Shown one piece after another: positions 8,342 to 17,553 of a stretch of DNA of 64,000 nucleotides (within the stretch, counting starts at the first letter, position 1; each line of letters begins with the position of its first letter). Source of the stretch: Gramella jeungdoensis (GTDB lineage Bacteria; Bacteroidota; Bacteroidia; Flavobacteriales; Flavobacteriaceae); assembly GCF_023805255.1 (NCBI RefSeq), contig NZ_JAMSCK010000002.1:186001-250000 (forward strand), in the 5' to 3' direction. A program made the position numbers and the translations under genes. The notes beneath the pieces are model-generated. The model ran no database searches. It worked only from the letters and a program-made list of their open reading frames with translations, and was not told the DNA's origin.

Positions 8342-9625
8342 GTGGAATTTAACCAAATCAAAAATTATATAGCAAAGAATGTTTATAGTGGCGTAGTTAA
8401 GACAGCTATTTCATTTATACTTTCTTTAGTAGTTGTTCCGATCACCATAAAGAATATTGGTTTGGAAACTTATGGCTTAATTTCCATTGTGACAGTTTTT
8501 TCAAGTTTTACAGGAGTTTTAGATCTAGGTTTGTCTAAAGCCCTTATTACTTTCCAAGGAGAGAAGCGCGATACGACTAAAGAATTATCAAGTATTTATT
8601 TAATTAATTTAATCATCTTTTTACTGATAACCTTTTTGGCATTGATAATTTTCTTTGCTAATATCAATTTATTAGGGTCCAAAATTGAATTAGGTTCGGA
8701 AACATTAAGTTATGCAAATTTCATCTCCATTTTTCTCCTTGCTTTAGGGGTTTTAAATAATTTATTAAGGGCTTCATTAGAAGCTAATTTTAAATTGCAA
8801 ATAGTGAATTGGGGATTCTTAATACAATCAATAATTATAAATATAGGGTTTCTTATTCTATCGTTTACCGATTTAAGTTTGATGTATTTTTTTCTAGTCC
8901 CGTTAATTACTTCTGTAACTGCTATCATTTATCACTTATCTTTTTTGCCACCCATATACTCAACAATTAGTATCCCTAGTAAAAACCATTTAATAAATGT
9001 GTTCAAAATAACTTCAGATTTTTTTAAAATTGGGGCTTTAAACTCCATACATCTCCCTTTGATAAAATATGCTATAATATTTCTGATTGGCGATGGAAGT
9101 GCTATAGGAATATTTGAATTGTCAACGAAATTATCAGTCCTTGCAAACAATTTACTTGCCTATGTATCTAATCCTTTTTTTAGCTTATCAGCCAAATTCA
9201 AGGACACTAATCTAAAAAATTTATGGACGATCATTAGGAAGGTGTCTTTAGGTTTAATAACCATAACTATATTAGGTTATTTTATATTCTATGTTCTAGA
9301 AAAATTTATCATAAATTATTTTTTCGGGGAATACTCAAATGAAATTTTCTTAGTACTAAACTTTACATTGATTGGATATCTTTTTATTGCTGCTAGTGAA
9401 AGTATTCAAAAGTTCTTTTTAGGAATAGGAGAAATTTCTAGGGTTACAAAAATCAAATTCTGTGGAATGATACTTAATGGTTTATTGTTACTCGGTATCT
9501 ATTATTCTAAAAATATCTCCGTGTTAAGCTTGAGTGTGTCTTTCGCTATAAGTTTAATTTTTATAGGATCATATTGGTTGTTTATGGCTTTGAGTAATAA
9601 CTTACAAGTATTGAAAGAGAAATAA
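8342..9625 (+). CDS. Polysaccharide flippase (Wzx/MATE-like)
   Basis: A 427-residue membrane protein with about 12-14 hydrophobic segments across its whole length and an N-terminus typical of the oligosaccharide flippases (SGVVKTAISFILSLVVVPITIKNIG, LDLGLSKALITFQGE). It would flip undecaprenyl-linked repeat units to the periplasmic side. The start is GTG, and no ATG is better placed. The stop overlaps the next start (TAATG). Base composition becomes markedly more AT-rich from here to about 19361. The family is fairly sure; the transported unit is not known. Confidence 0.8.
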   Translation: MEFNQIKNYIAKNVYSGVVKTAISFILSLVVVPITIKNIGLETYGLISIVTVFSSFTGVLDLGLSKALITFQGEKRDTTKELSSIYLINLIIFLLITFLALIIFFANINLLGSKIELGSETLSYANFISIFLLALGVLNNLLRASLEANFKLQIVNWGFLIQSIIINIGFLILSFTDLSLMYFFLVPLITSVTAIIYHLSFLPPIYSTISIPSKNHLINVFKITSDFFKIGALNSIHLPLIKYAIIFLIGDGSAIGIFELSTKLSVLANNLLAYVSNPFFSLSAKFKDTNLKNLWTIIRKVSLGLITITILGYFIFYVLEKFIINYFFGEYSNEIFLVLNFTLIGYLFIAASESIQKFFLGIGEISRVTKIKFCGMILNGLLLLGIYYSKNISVLSLSVSFAISLIFIGSYWLFMALSNNLQVLKEK

Positions 9626-10833
9626 TGTTACTTGGAATTATTTTTTTACTGATACAGACTTTTTTTGCAATTACAAAGCCTAAGTATTTTGTATTTCTCT
9701 ATTTTTTATTTCTAACCTCTTTTTTTGGTTTTCTGTCAAAAGAAATATTGATCGCAGGAAACGAAATAGGATTTTTCTACCAACATATGTTAATGTTGAT
9801 ATCTTGGTTAAAAATTAAGAATAGAAATACTTACCCAAGTCATGTAAAATTTTTTCTAAACGTAACTTCACTACTTTATTTATTTGGGATAATCTATCCG
9901 GTTATAGGTGGAAGCTCTTCCATAATTCAAAGTATTATTGCCTCAAAAGAGTTTTCAGGAATCTTTTTGGCACATTATTTATTTTCTTATCAATTTAAAT
10001 TTTCACTAGAATTCTTGAAAAAGTTGCTGAATTTTGTTGGATATGGGCTTTCTATAATTTTAGCTCTGGTAATATTATGGAACTTTATACCGCCAGAATA
10101 TGTAAAAGCAGGCTCATATATCGAATATGACTATCCTACTATACTTTCACTATTTTTATTTGTAAAGGTGAATAACTCTTTCACGTTTAAACAAAAGCTT
10201 TTATCTGCACTTTTAATAATAGTATGGGTATTGGGGATGATGAGAGAGGGGCATAGTGCCATAATGTTAACTACATTATTAGGATTAACGGTTCTATTAT
10301 TCAATATACCGCTAGTGAGATTAGCCGGTAAATTTAAATGGATAATCTTATCCATTATATGCGCTCTGTTTACACTGTTATTTTTTTCGGTTGATAGCCA
10401 GTTGAATGAGATACTTGAAACTCCCTCATTTAAAGCAAGGAGTGTTTATAATATTGAAAGGTTGGAGTTGATTAAAGAGCAACCTGTTCAGGGCTACGGA
10501 TTTCTTCATAAAAGTGCGTTGGATTTGGAAGGCGATAATCCCTATATGGAATCTTTAGCCTTTATTGATAGTGGGTATATTGACCTGCTTGGTAAATTTG
10601 GGTTCTTGGGAATGCTTATTTATTTTACAGCGATACTTTTACCTATTTATAAGGGATACAATGACTATAAGGTGATAGGATTGAAGTTATTTATTTTGCA
10701 GTATTTTATAGTTAGTATTACCTGGTCCGTCTTTACATTCTCTATAGGAATAATCGCTATTGCCTTAGCAATTTTTCTTGACTATCAATATAAGAACGAA
10801 CTCGAAAACAAGGATCCACAGGGTATCAAATAA
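9625..10833 (+). CDS. O-antigen/capsule polymerase-like membrane protein (Wzy)
   Basis: A 402-residue protein with about ten to twelve membrane segments and one larger loop (residues about 255-320, LNEILETPSFKARSVYNIERLELIKEQPVQGYGFLHKSAL). That loop resembles the periplasmic loop of Wzy/WaaL-type proteins, where an arginine and a GxG region precede a short hydrophilic stretch. The role is therefore block polymerisation of repeat units. It overlaps the flippase gene by one base. Wzy proteins are poorly conserved, so the call depends on topology and its place in the locus. Confidence 0.7.
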   Translation: MLLGIIFLLIQTFFAITKPKYFVFLYFLFLTSFFGFLSKEILIAGNEIGFFYQHMLMLISWLKIKNRNTYPSHVKFFLNVTSLLYLFGIIYPVIGGSSSIIQSIIASKEFSGIFLAHYLFSYQFKFSLEFLKKLLNFVGYGLSIILALVILWNFIPPEYVKAGSYIEYDYPTILSLFLFVKVNNSFTFKQKLLSALLIIVWVLGMMREGHSAIMLTTLLGLTVLLFNIPLVRLAGKFKWIILSIICALFTLLFFSVDSQLNEILETPSFKARSVYNIERLELIKEQPVQGYGFLHKSALDLEGDNPYMESLAFIDSGYIDLLGKFGFLGMLIYFTAILLPIYKGYNDYKVIGLKLFILQYFIVSITWSVFTFSIGIIAIALAIFLDYQYKNELENKDPQGIK

Positions 10834-10834
10834 T

Positions 10835-11926
10835 ATGAATTTAGAACCAAAAATTCTCTATATAATGTCTTCCTACAATTTGTATGGAGGAACTCCTAAA
10901 AAAACATTGGATTTAATGAAATACTTCAAAGGTAATTCATCTATATATGTGTATGAAGACGCTTTTCCAGAGTTTAAATCAAAATTTGAAGCTACCGGAG
11001 GATCGGTATATGAAGGATTTTATGGAAGGAACCTTTTTGCACATCTAAAAAGACTCTTAGTAATAGTTGATAAGGAAGGGATTAATGTTATTCAGACTCA
11101 ATTTAGCATGGGAGAAATTCTTGGCTCTCTAGTCAAACTATTCAGGCCTAATGTTAAATTATTGATCGCTTTTGTGGGGCCATTTAAGCCAGGGTGGTTT
11201 AAAACCATTCTGGCATCTATTTATTATAAATGGACTGATTCTTTCATTTATATCACAGAATACGTAAAAGGAGAAAAATTCAGCCAATTTCCAGAATTGA
11301 AAAAAAGAAGAGGAAACGTGATTTTCAATGGTTCGGATAGAAGAATTAGTGAGGATGATAATATGGTTAAATTAAAAGCTAACTCTTTATTCGATATTGC
11401 TGGATTAACTGAATGGAAGAATATTCAGATATTAATTGAGGCCATTAACATTTTAGTGAATGAGAGAAATTTGAAAGAAGTTTTTTTGTATGTGGCAGGT
11501 GATGGAGATATGAAAGCAACTCTTAATCAGCTTACAAAAAAATATCAATTAGAGGATCATATATTCCTATTAGGATATCAGTCAAACGTTGGACAGTACT
11601 TGGACAGTTGTGATATCTTTGTCCATCCAGCCTATGCTGAAGGCTTTGGAATAGTTATTCCTGAAGCAATGTTCGCTAAAAGACCTATAATAGTTTCTAA
11701 TGCCGGGGCACTTCCTGAGTTGATAGAAAATGATGTTACCGGTCTTGTTGTGGATCCTCATGATAAAATCGCCTGGGCCGATGCCATCCAGAATTTGATC
11801 AGCGATAAAGATAAGCGAATATGTTTAGCAGAAAATGCTCATGCATTTGCCATTAAAAATTTTACGGTAGAGAGATTTATTAAAGATTACGAGGAAACTT
11901 ATCACTCAATATTAGATGAAAAATAA
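10835..11926 (+). CDS. Glycosyltransferase family 4
   Basis: A 363-residue GT-B fold protein. The C-terminal domain has GDGDMKATLNQL, HPAYAEGFGIVIPEAMFAKRPIIVSNAGALPELI (a complete EX7E motif) and a typical GLVVDPHD tail. It transfers an activated sugar to the growing lipid-linked repeat unit at the inner membrane. I choose the ATG at 10835, just after the polymerase stop. The frame is open to 10778, but that would overlap the polymerase by 56 bases and add a non-conserved leader. Donor and linkage are unknown. Confidence 0.85.
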   Translation: MNLEPKILYIMSSYNLYGGTPKKTLDLMKYFKGNSSIYVYEDAFPEFKSKFEATGGSVYEGFYGRNLFAHLKRLLVIVDKEGINVIQTQFSMGEILGSLVKLFRPNVKLLIAFVGPFKPGWFKTILASIYYKWTDSFIYITEYVKGEKFSQFPELKKRRGNVIFNGSDRRISEDDNMVKLKANSLFDIAGLTEWKNIQILIEAINILVNERNLKEVFLYVAGDGDMKATLNQLTKKYQLEDHIFLLGYQSNVGQYLDSCDIFVHPAYAEGFGIVIPEAMFAKRPIIVSNAGALPELIENDVTGLVVDPHDKIAWADAIQNLISDKDKRICLAENAHAFAIKNFTVERFIKDYEETYHSILDEK

Positions 11927-13013
11927 GGTAGTTTGGTTTCAACCGCCTATGTATCCAGTAAATCACTATTTCTTCAATTCTCTTTCAATTTACATAGATT
12001 TAGTGGTTTATCAAATTGGAGATCATCCCAATTTCCATATTGAAAATATAATTTTCAGTGACAGGCATTATGAATTAAGGGTTTTAAACGATTTCACATA
12101 TCATAATCGGAAAAATTATTCTTTAAACTTTTTAAAATACTTAAAGAAAGATAATCCTGATATAGTAGTAAGTGTCGCTTTCTGGGTGCCTAGTTTTTAC
12201 CTCTCATTAGCCAAATGCTTTTTAAAATTTAAGTTGGTGATAACTACCGATGCAACAAATTTCACAGAGACGAACCTGGGAACATTTAGAAAGTATTTTA
12301 GAAGATTTATTTCAAAAAGGACTGATCATTTTATTGGTGCTTCCCAGTTAACAAAATTCTATCTAAGTCAATTTAAAGAAGAAGAGTATATCAGTATTTC
12401 TAGGCAAACAGTACATACTGCCAAGTGGATGGAGGAATCTATTAATAGTTCGTCCAAGGAAGTTTTAAGGGAGAATTTAGGTTTTCCTCAAAATAAAAAG
12501 ATTATTCTTGGTGTAGGTAGATTTGAGAAGAGAAAAAACTGGGAACATGTTTTTAGGAACTTAGAATACCTCTCTGAAGAATATTATTTCATCCTTGTTG
12601 GAGAGGGGGGACTCAAGAACACCTACGAAGAAATGATCAATAATAAAGATCTCGCGAGCAAAGTTTCCTTATTGCCTTGGATAGATAATTCTCAAATGAT
12701 TTCACTTTACCTGGCAGCAGATTTTTTTGTGTTTCCAACCCTTAGTGATCATTTCGGATTTGTGGTGCCGGAAGCTCTGAGCTGTGGTTTGCCAGTTATC
12801 TGTAGTTCGAATGCAGGAGCATCAGAGTTTATAATCGATGGATTTAACGGATATGTGATTCACCCAGATGAAGACTTTCAAGATTTAATCTATAAAATCA
12901 GTCAGAATTATGAATTCTTCACAGAGAATGCAAAAAAAATGGCTGCTGAAAACACTTTGGAAAAGAGGGCTGAGCAACACATGTCAATAATCGAGAAAAT
13001 CCTAAGCCAGTGA
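11916..13013 (+). CDS. Glycosyltransferase family 4-like
   Basis: A 365-residue GT-B protein. Recognisable elements are VGRFEKRKNWEHVFRNLEYL, LVGEGGLKNTYEEMI and PTLSDHFGFVVPEALSCGLPVICSSNAGASEFI. The first acid of the EX7E motif is Asp instead of Glu (D-HFGFVVP-E). The gene overlaps the preceding one by 11 bases and the following one by 4, so translation is probably coupled. Role: adds one sugar of the capsule repeat unit. The specificity cannot be read. Confidence 0.83.
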   Translation: MKNKVVWFQPPMYPVNHYFFNSLSIYIDLVVYQIGDHPNFHIENIIFSDRHYELRVLNDFTYHNRKNYSLNFLKYLKKDNPDIVVSVAFWVPSFYLSLAKCFLKFKLVITTDATNFTETNLGTFRKYFRRFISKRTDHFIGASQLTKFYLSQFKEEEYISISRQTVHTAKWMEESINSSSKEVLRENLGFPQNKKIILGVGRFEKRKNWEHVFRNLEYLSEEYYFILVGEGGLKNTYEEMINNKDLASKVSLLPWIDNSQMISLYLAADFFVFPTLSDHFGFVVPEALSCGLPVICSSNAGASEFIIDGFNGYVIHPDEDFQDLIYKISQNYEFFTENAKKMAAENTLEKRAEQHMSIIEKILSQ

Positions 13014-14128
13014 AACGCATAGGTCATTTTATACCTCAATATGGTACAAATACCGGAACTGGAAAAGTAATTGAACAAACAGTTAAATTCTTAGACGGAC
13101 TCGGGACATTTGAAGTGTTTATTTTTAAATGTGGTAATGAAAATAAATATTATAAATTAAATAATATAACCTTTATTGAATATAAAACTAGGTCTAAGCT
13201 ATTTCCAATTCCTTTTCGAATATTAAAAGATTTATTTTTTAATAAATACAAGCTAAATAGCATTGGAATCCATCAGCCGTTCACAATGAATAATCTGTTG
13301 GTTTCACTTTTAGCGAGAATACCACTAGATTATTATCCTCACGGATGTTTTGCCCCTAAAACTCTGAATGCTCCGGGAAAAAAGTTCAAGAAAAAAGTTT
13401 ATATAAAATTTATTGAAAAACACCTTATTACAAAAAGTAGAAAAGTGGTATGTGCTACGGAGAGTGAAGAAACTCACTTAAAAGAAATTTCTAAAGAGTT
13501 CAATACTACCTCGGTACATTACCCTTTTGATGTAGACTTTTTTTTCAATTCTGGAATTACTTATTCAGAGTTTAGAAAGGAAAACAATTTTAAGGAAGAT
13601 GATATCATATTCTTATTTGTTGGTCGATGGGACATTTACACAAAAGGTTTAGATATATTGATTTCAGCTACAAAAGAAGCAAATAGGCAAAACGCAAAAA
13701 TTAAAACGGCCCTTGTAGGGTATTCTAAGGATGAGAAGAAACTGAGGGGATTAATTGAAAGATCAGGAACCAAAAATTGTGTTTTTACACTAGGCCCAAT
13801 GTTTGGAGAATCAAAATTAGCGGCTTTAAATTCTGTGGATTACTATGTACAGCCTTCAAGATATGAATCATTTGGGGTTTCTGTCATCGAAGCTTTATCG
13901 GTTGGGGTGCCTGCTATTCTATCAAAAGGATGCAATATATCAAGGGAAATCTTGGCGTCTAAAGGCTGTTATACTTTTAATTCTGACCCTATGGAATTAG
14001 CCGATCAGATGTTAGAAGTTACCTTAGATAAGAATGCAAAAAATATTGGAGCTAATGGGCGTAAATGGGTTCAAGCTAATTTGAATAAAACTAATCTAGA
14101 GTCTAAATGGACTAATATCTATAAGTAA
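13010..14128 (+). CDS. Glycosyltransferase family 4
   Basis: A 372-residue GT-B protein with FVGRWDIYTKGLDILISA in the donor domain and QPSRYESFGVSVIEALSVGVPAIL, a complete EX7E motif. The start is GTG inside the stop of the previous gene (GTGA overlap), which implies translational coupling. There is no signal peptide or membrane segment; it would act at the cytoplasmic face. It is the third sugar transferase in a row, consistent with a repeat unit of several sugars. The sugar is not predictable. Confidence 0.83.
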   Translation: MKRIGHFIPQYGTNTGTGKVIEQTVKFLDGLGTFEVFIFKCGNENKYYKLNNITFIEYKTRSKLFPIPFRILKDLFFNKYKLNSIGIHQPFTMNNLLVSLLARIPLDYYPHGCFAPKTLNAPGKKFKKKVYIKFIEKHLITKSRKVVCATESEETHLKEISKEFNTTSVHYPFDVDFFFNSGITYSEFRKENNFKEDDIIFLFVGRWDIYTKGLDILISATKEANRQNAKIKTALVGYSKDEKKLRGLIERSGTKNCVFTLGPMFGESKLAALNSVDYYVQPSRYESFGVSVIEALSVGVPAILSKGCNISREILASKGCYTFNSDPMELADQMLEVTLDKNAKNIGANGRKWVQANLNKTNLESKWTNIYK

Positions 14129-14130
14129 GC

Positions 14131-15429
14131 ATGCCAAATTATATTTTATCGAACTTTTTTTCAGAATTAAATAATCTAGGGATTTTATATTTGGTCTTAA
14201 GGAATTACAAAAAATTACCTGAGTCAACTAATGGTAGTGATTTGGATATTCTTATTCATGAAGACCACTTGATGAAATTTAGCGATTTCTTTTTAAGTTT
14301 TATTAGAACATATAACCTTGAATTGGTATCAACAATTCAAGATGGCAAATGTCCTAAGTTTTGTATTTCAAAAAATGACTGGGGTTTGCAAATCGACCTC
14401 TTTAAAGGATCGGTTAATTTTGGAAATAAAGAGATAATCCCAGCCAATGTATTATTTGAAAATACTAGAAGTCATGAAGAAGTTAACGTCCTTGATCCAA
14501 AAATTTCAGCGGTTTTATCTTTTTTAAAAGAATTACTTAATAATAAGGAATGTACAGAAAAGTATAAAAATTCCCTTTGCGAACAGTTTGAAAATGAAAG
14601 CATTCCTGCTGAGATTTTACAAAACTTTCCAACCGAATTTTTTATACTTCTAAATGAACGTTTAGAAAACTTGACCGAAGAGACTTGTCGCTCTCTTTAT
14701 GAGATCGCTTCACAAAACTTTAAGCGATCTAGGTTTACAGGTTTGAGAAGTAAAATTTCTCGGTTATTAAATCATCCGGGATTTACGATTGCTTTTCTTG
14801 GAGTCGACGGTGCAGGCAAGAGCACCGTGATAAACAAAATTACTCCTGTGATAAATATGTCCTTTCACAATGCTGTGTATTACGAGCATATGAGACCAAA
14901 TAAGTTTCCCAGTTTAGCAGAAGCTATGGGAAAAAGCATAAACTTTGAAGGACCAGTAACAAATCCTCACGCTAGTAAAAGTTCGGGCTTCTTAGGTTCT
15001 CTCATGAGATGGGGATACTATTTGTTAGATTATACTATGGGATATTATTTAAAGATCTGGCCAAAAAAAACTCTTAAATCGTGCGTGTGGATTTTCGATA
15101 GATATTACTACGACTATCTGGTTGATCCTAAAAGAAGCAGAATAGCTCTTCCAAAATCATTAATAAATTTTGGAAGATATCTTATAAAGTCACCCGATTT
15201 AATCGTTTGCCTGGGAACGGATGCTGAAATTATTTATAATCGTAAACCTGAGTTGTCTATCGATGAAATTAATAGACAACTTGGAATTCTGAAAGAATTC
15301 TGTGCTAATAATAACAAGGCTGTCTGGATTGATACAGGAAGCAGTATTGATATGTCGGCTCGCGAGACTTTAGATCATATACTTGAGGTGATGAGCAAGA
15401 GATTTAAAACATATAGGTTCGAATTATAA
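14131..15429 (+). CDS. Nucleotidyltransferase-fold and thymidylate-kinase-like fusion protein
   Basis: A 432-residue protein with two recognisable parts. The N-terminal 100 residues carry a minimal nucleotidyltransferase signature: G35-S-D37-L-D39 and a third acid at D89 in LQIDLF. The C-terminal half begins with a P-loop, FLGVDGAGKSTV (G224 to K230), and has FDRYYYDYLVDP at 322-333, resembling the DR[YH] motif of thymidylate kinases. The N-terminal extension and the location among capsule genes argue against true dTMP kinase. A role in phosphorylating or nucleotidylating a capsule intermediate is only inference. It is 2 bases after the previous gene and its stop overlaps the next start (TAATG). 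Confidence 0.7.
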   Translation: MPNYILSNFFSELNNLGILYLVLRNYKKLPESTNGSDLDILIHEDHLMKFSDFFLSFIRTYNLELVSTIQDGKCPKFCISKNDWGLQIDLFKGSVNFGNKEIIPANVLFENTRSHEEVNVLDPKISAVLSFLKELLNNKECTEKYKNSLCEQFENESIPAEILQNFPTEFFILLNERLENLTEETCRSLYEIASQNFKRSRFTGLRSKISRLLNHPGFTIAFLGVDGAGKSTVINKITPVINMSFHNAVYYEHMRPNKFPSLAEAMGKSINFEGPVTNPHASKSSGFLGSLMRWGYYLLDYTMGYYLKIWPKKTLKSCVWIFDRYYYDYLVDPKRSRIALPKSLINFGRYLIKSPDLIVCLGTDAEIIYNRKPELSIDEINRQLGILKEFCANNNKAVWIDTGSSIDMSARETLDHILEVMSKRFKTYRFEL

Positions 15430-16340
15430 TGAGGTACTCCTACATTCATCCATTTAAACCGCAATACTTTTTTCCTCAAGGCTTTCAGAAACATCCTTTC
15501 TTAAGCTCATTTTATCGACCTTACTCAAAACTAGGAAACCTTTCATGGTGGATGTTTAGAAAAATTGGTCTATTTAGATTGTTATTGGCTAAGGATAATA
15601 TTGAAGCTTACATTCCTGATAAAAGAATCAGATCTGTGATTGGCAAGAATGTTCTTATTGCCTTTAACCGAGGAACAATTGGGCCTGAACGTAAGGTGAC
15701 TGGACTTTGCATGGAGAAAAAGCGAAAGTTTTTCATAAAATATGCCGATTCAAAAATAGCAATCGACAATGTTAGGAATGAGCATTTCGTTCTTAAGCAA
15801 CTTAATGATTTCCATTTTGTGCCGAAAGTTATTGCTTACGATGAAGGGGATGATTTCGCTTTGCTACAAACTACAGTTTTATCAGGTGAAAAGATCAATA
15901 CATCAAGGCTCACAAAAGAGATTTTGAACAGGCTAATTGAAATAAATAATTTAAAGGTAATCACTTCTGATAAAACCAATAATAATAATGAATATTACTG
16001 TTTCGCTCATGGAGATTTTTGCCCATGGAACCTCATGATTAATGAAGGAGAAATCTTAATTTATGATTGGGAGTTGGCAGGTAACTATCCGGTTGGTTAT
16101 GATTTTTTTACCTATTTGTTTCAAACCAATTTTTTATTAAACCCAAAAAAAGATATAGGGTCTATACTTAGTGAGGGCAGAGAGAATTTGGAATATTACT
16201 TTGATAAAATAAAAGTTGCTAATTGGAAAGATCAACTAATAGAATTTGCAGAAATCAAGATTGATAAAGAATCGAAAAAAGCTAATTCTTTACTAAAAAA
16301 GCATTTTGAAAATCTGCTGGATTATGCAAAAGAAGCTTAA
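15429..16340 (+). CDS. Aminoglycoside-phosphotransferase/choline-kinase-fold protein
   Basis: A 303-residue protein with an atypical protein-kinase-like fold. A candidate ATP-binding Lys lies in KKRKFFIKYA, with a helix-C Glu in VRNEHFVLKQL. The catalytic loop is H194-G-D196-F-C-P-W-N201, and the metal-binding Asp is D213 in LIYDWELAG. All key residues are present, so it is probably an active phosphotransferase acting on a small molecule or sugar hydroxyl. It is translationally coupled to the nucleotidyltransferase-kinase fusion, which suggests that the two act in one step or on one substrate. The substrate is unknown. Confidence 0.72.
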   Translation: MRYSYIHPFKPQYFFPQGFQKHPFLSSFYRPYSKLGNLSWWMFRKIGLFRLLLAKDNIEAYIPDKRIRSVIGKNVLIAFNRGTIGPERKVTGLCMEKKRKFFIKYADSKIAIDNVRNEHFVLKQLNDFHFVPKVIAYDEGDDFALLQTTVLSGEKINTSRLTKEILNRLIEINNLKVITSDKTNNNNEYYCFAHGDFCPWNLMINEGEILIYDWELAGNYPVGYDFFTYLFQTNFLLNPKKDIGSILSEGRENLEYYFDKIKVANWKDQLIEFAEIKIDKESKKANSLLKKHFENLLDYAKEA

Positions 16341-17550
16341 AATTCTAGTGTCAGCGTACGCTTGCTCACCAGATAGAGGTTCCGAACCGGGTATGGGTTG
16401 GAATTTTGTATTGGGTTTAAGTAAATACCATGAAGTTCATGTCATTTCAGAAAAAAAGAAATGGAAAAAACCTGTAGAGGATTTTTTGTCGAAAAATCCT
16501 GAAATTTCGAAAAATCTGAATTTCTATTTTATCCACAAAAAAAGAAACAAGAAATTAAGAAAGATATGGCCGCCGTCTTACTATTGGTTTTATAGAGAAT
16601 GGCAAAAAAGGGCATTTAAACTGGCACAAAACCTTGAAGAAGTAGAGAAATTTGATCTTATCCATCAATTGAATATGGTAGGATATAGAGAGCCAGGTTA
16701 TCTCTGGAAAATAAATAAGCCCTTTGTTTGGGGACCTATAGGGGGTATGGAGAATTCGCCTTGGAATTTTTTGCCCTCTTTAGGTTTGAAAGGAATGTGT
16801 TTTTATGCAGGCAGGAATCTAATCAACCTATGGCAGCGTAATAATGCTATTAGGCCAAAAAAAGCTGCAAAGAGAGAATCTGTAAAACTTATAGCAGCAA
16901 CCCAGTCCAATAAAACCTTAATCGGTAAAATTTGGAAAAAAAATTCTATTGTAATACCTGAAGTGGGTAAAATGGAAGATGATCTTTTTCAGCCACATTT
17001 TCGTTCAACTTCTGATGAAACATTAGAAATTGTGTGGAGTGGGCAACATACTGCTGGTAAAAATTTGCCACTCTTGCTTAATGCATTAAAAAACTCTTCA
17101 TTGAATTATCGTTTACATGTTCTAGGGACCGGAGAGATGACAAAGAGGTGGAAGGTTTTGGCTGGTAATTTGAATATTAAAAGTAAGTGGTACGGTTGGT
17201 TAGAAAAAAGTAAAGCTATTGATATCATGAAAACTGGTCATGTATTTTGTATAACAAGTATCAGCGATTTGACATCGACAGTTACACTTGAAGCTTTATC
17301 GTACGCTTTGCCTGTTGTGGCATTAGATCACTGCGGATTTTCAAATATTATTGATGAAAGTTGCGGTATTAAAATTCCAGTTAAAAAACCACGGGAAAGT
17401 AGATTGTATTTAAAAGAGGCCTTGGAGACTCTTGGGAAAGATGAAAATTTAAGACAAAAATTGTCTTTGGGAGCTTCAAGGAGGGCCCAAGATTTTAAAT
17501 GGGATAATAAAATTGAAAAGTTGAATTCTATTTATTCAGAACTAATTTAG
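16324..17550 (+). CDS. Glycosyltransferase family 4-like
   Basis: A 408-residue GT-B protein opening with LKILVSAYACSPDRGSEPGMGWNFVLGLSK, a stretch conserved in a GT4 branch of capsule enzymes. The donor-site region is SISDLTSTVTLEALSYALPVVALDHCGFSNII, with Asp replacing the first Glu of EX7E. The ATG at 16324 is preferred over 16306 because the protein then begins directly with the conserved segment. It overlaps the preceding kinase gene by 17 bases. It transfers a sugar to the capsule repeat unit; specificity unknown. Confidence 0.82.
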   Translation: MQKKLKILVSAYACSPDRGSEPGMGWNFVLGLSKYHEVHVISEKKKWKKPVEDFLSKNPEISKNLNFYFIHKKRNKKLRKIWPPSYYWFYREWQKRAFKLAQNLEEVEKFDLIHQLNMVGYREPGYLWKINKPFVWGPIGGMENSPWNFLPSLGLKGMCFYAGRNLINLWQRNNAIRPKKAAKRESVKLIAATQSNKTLIGKIWKKNSIVIPEVGKMEDDLFQPHFRSTSDETLEIVWSGQHTAGKNLPLLLNALKNSSLNYRLHVLGTGEMTKRWKVLAGNLNIKSKWYGWLEKSKAIDIMKTGHVFCITSISDLTSTVTLEALSYALPVVALDHCGFSNIIDESCGIKIPVKKPRESRLYLKEALETLGKDENLRQKLSLGASRRAQDFKWDNKIEKLNSIYSELI

Positions 17551-17553
17551 AGT

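Noticed and set aside
10778-10834. Earlier start for the first GT4 gene
   Set aside because: Would overlap the polymerase gene by 56 bases and add a basic, unconserved leader; ATG 10835 follows the polymerase stop directly.
14800-15429. Thymidylate kinase (tmk) annotation for the P-loop half
   Set aside because: The nucleotidyltransferase-type N-terminus and capsule-locus context make a housekeeping dTMP kinase unlikely.
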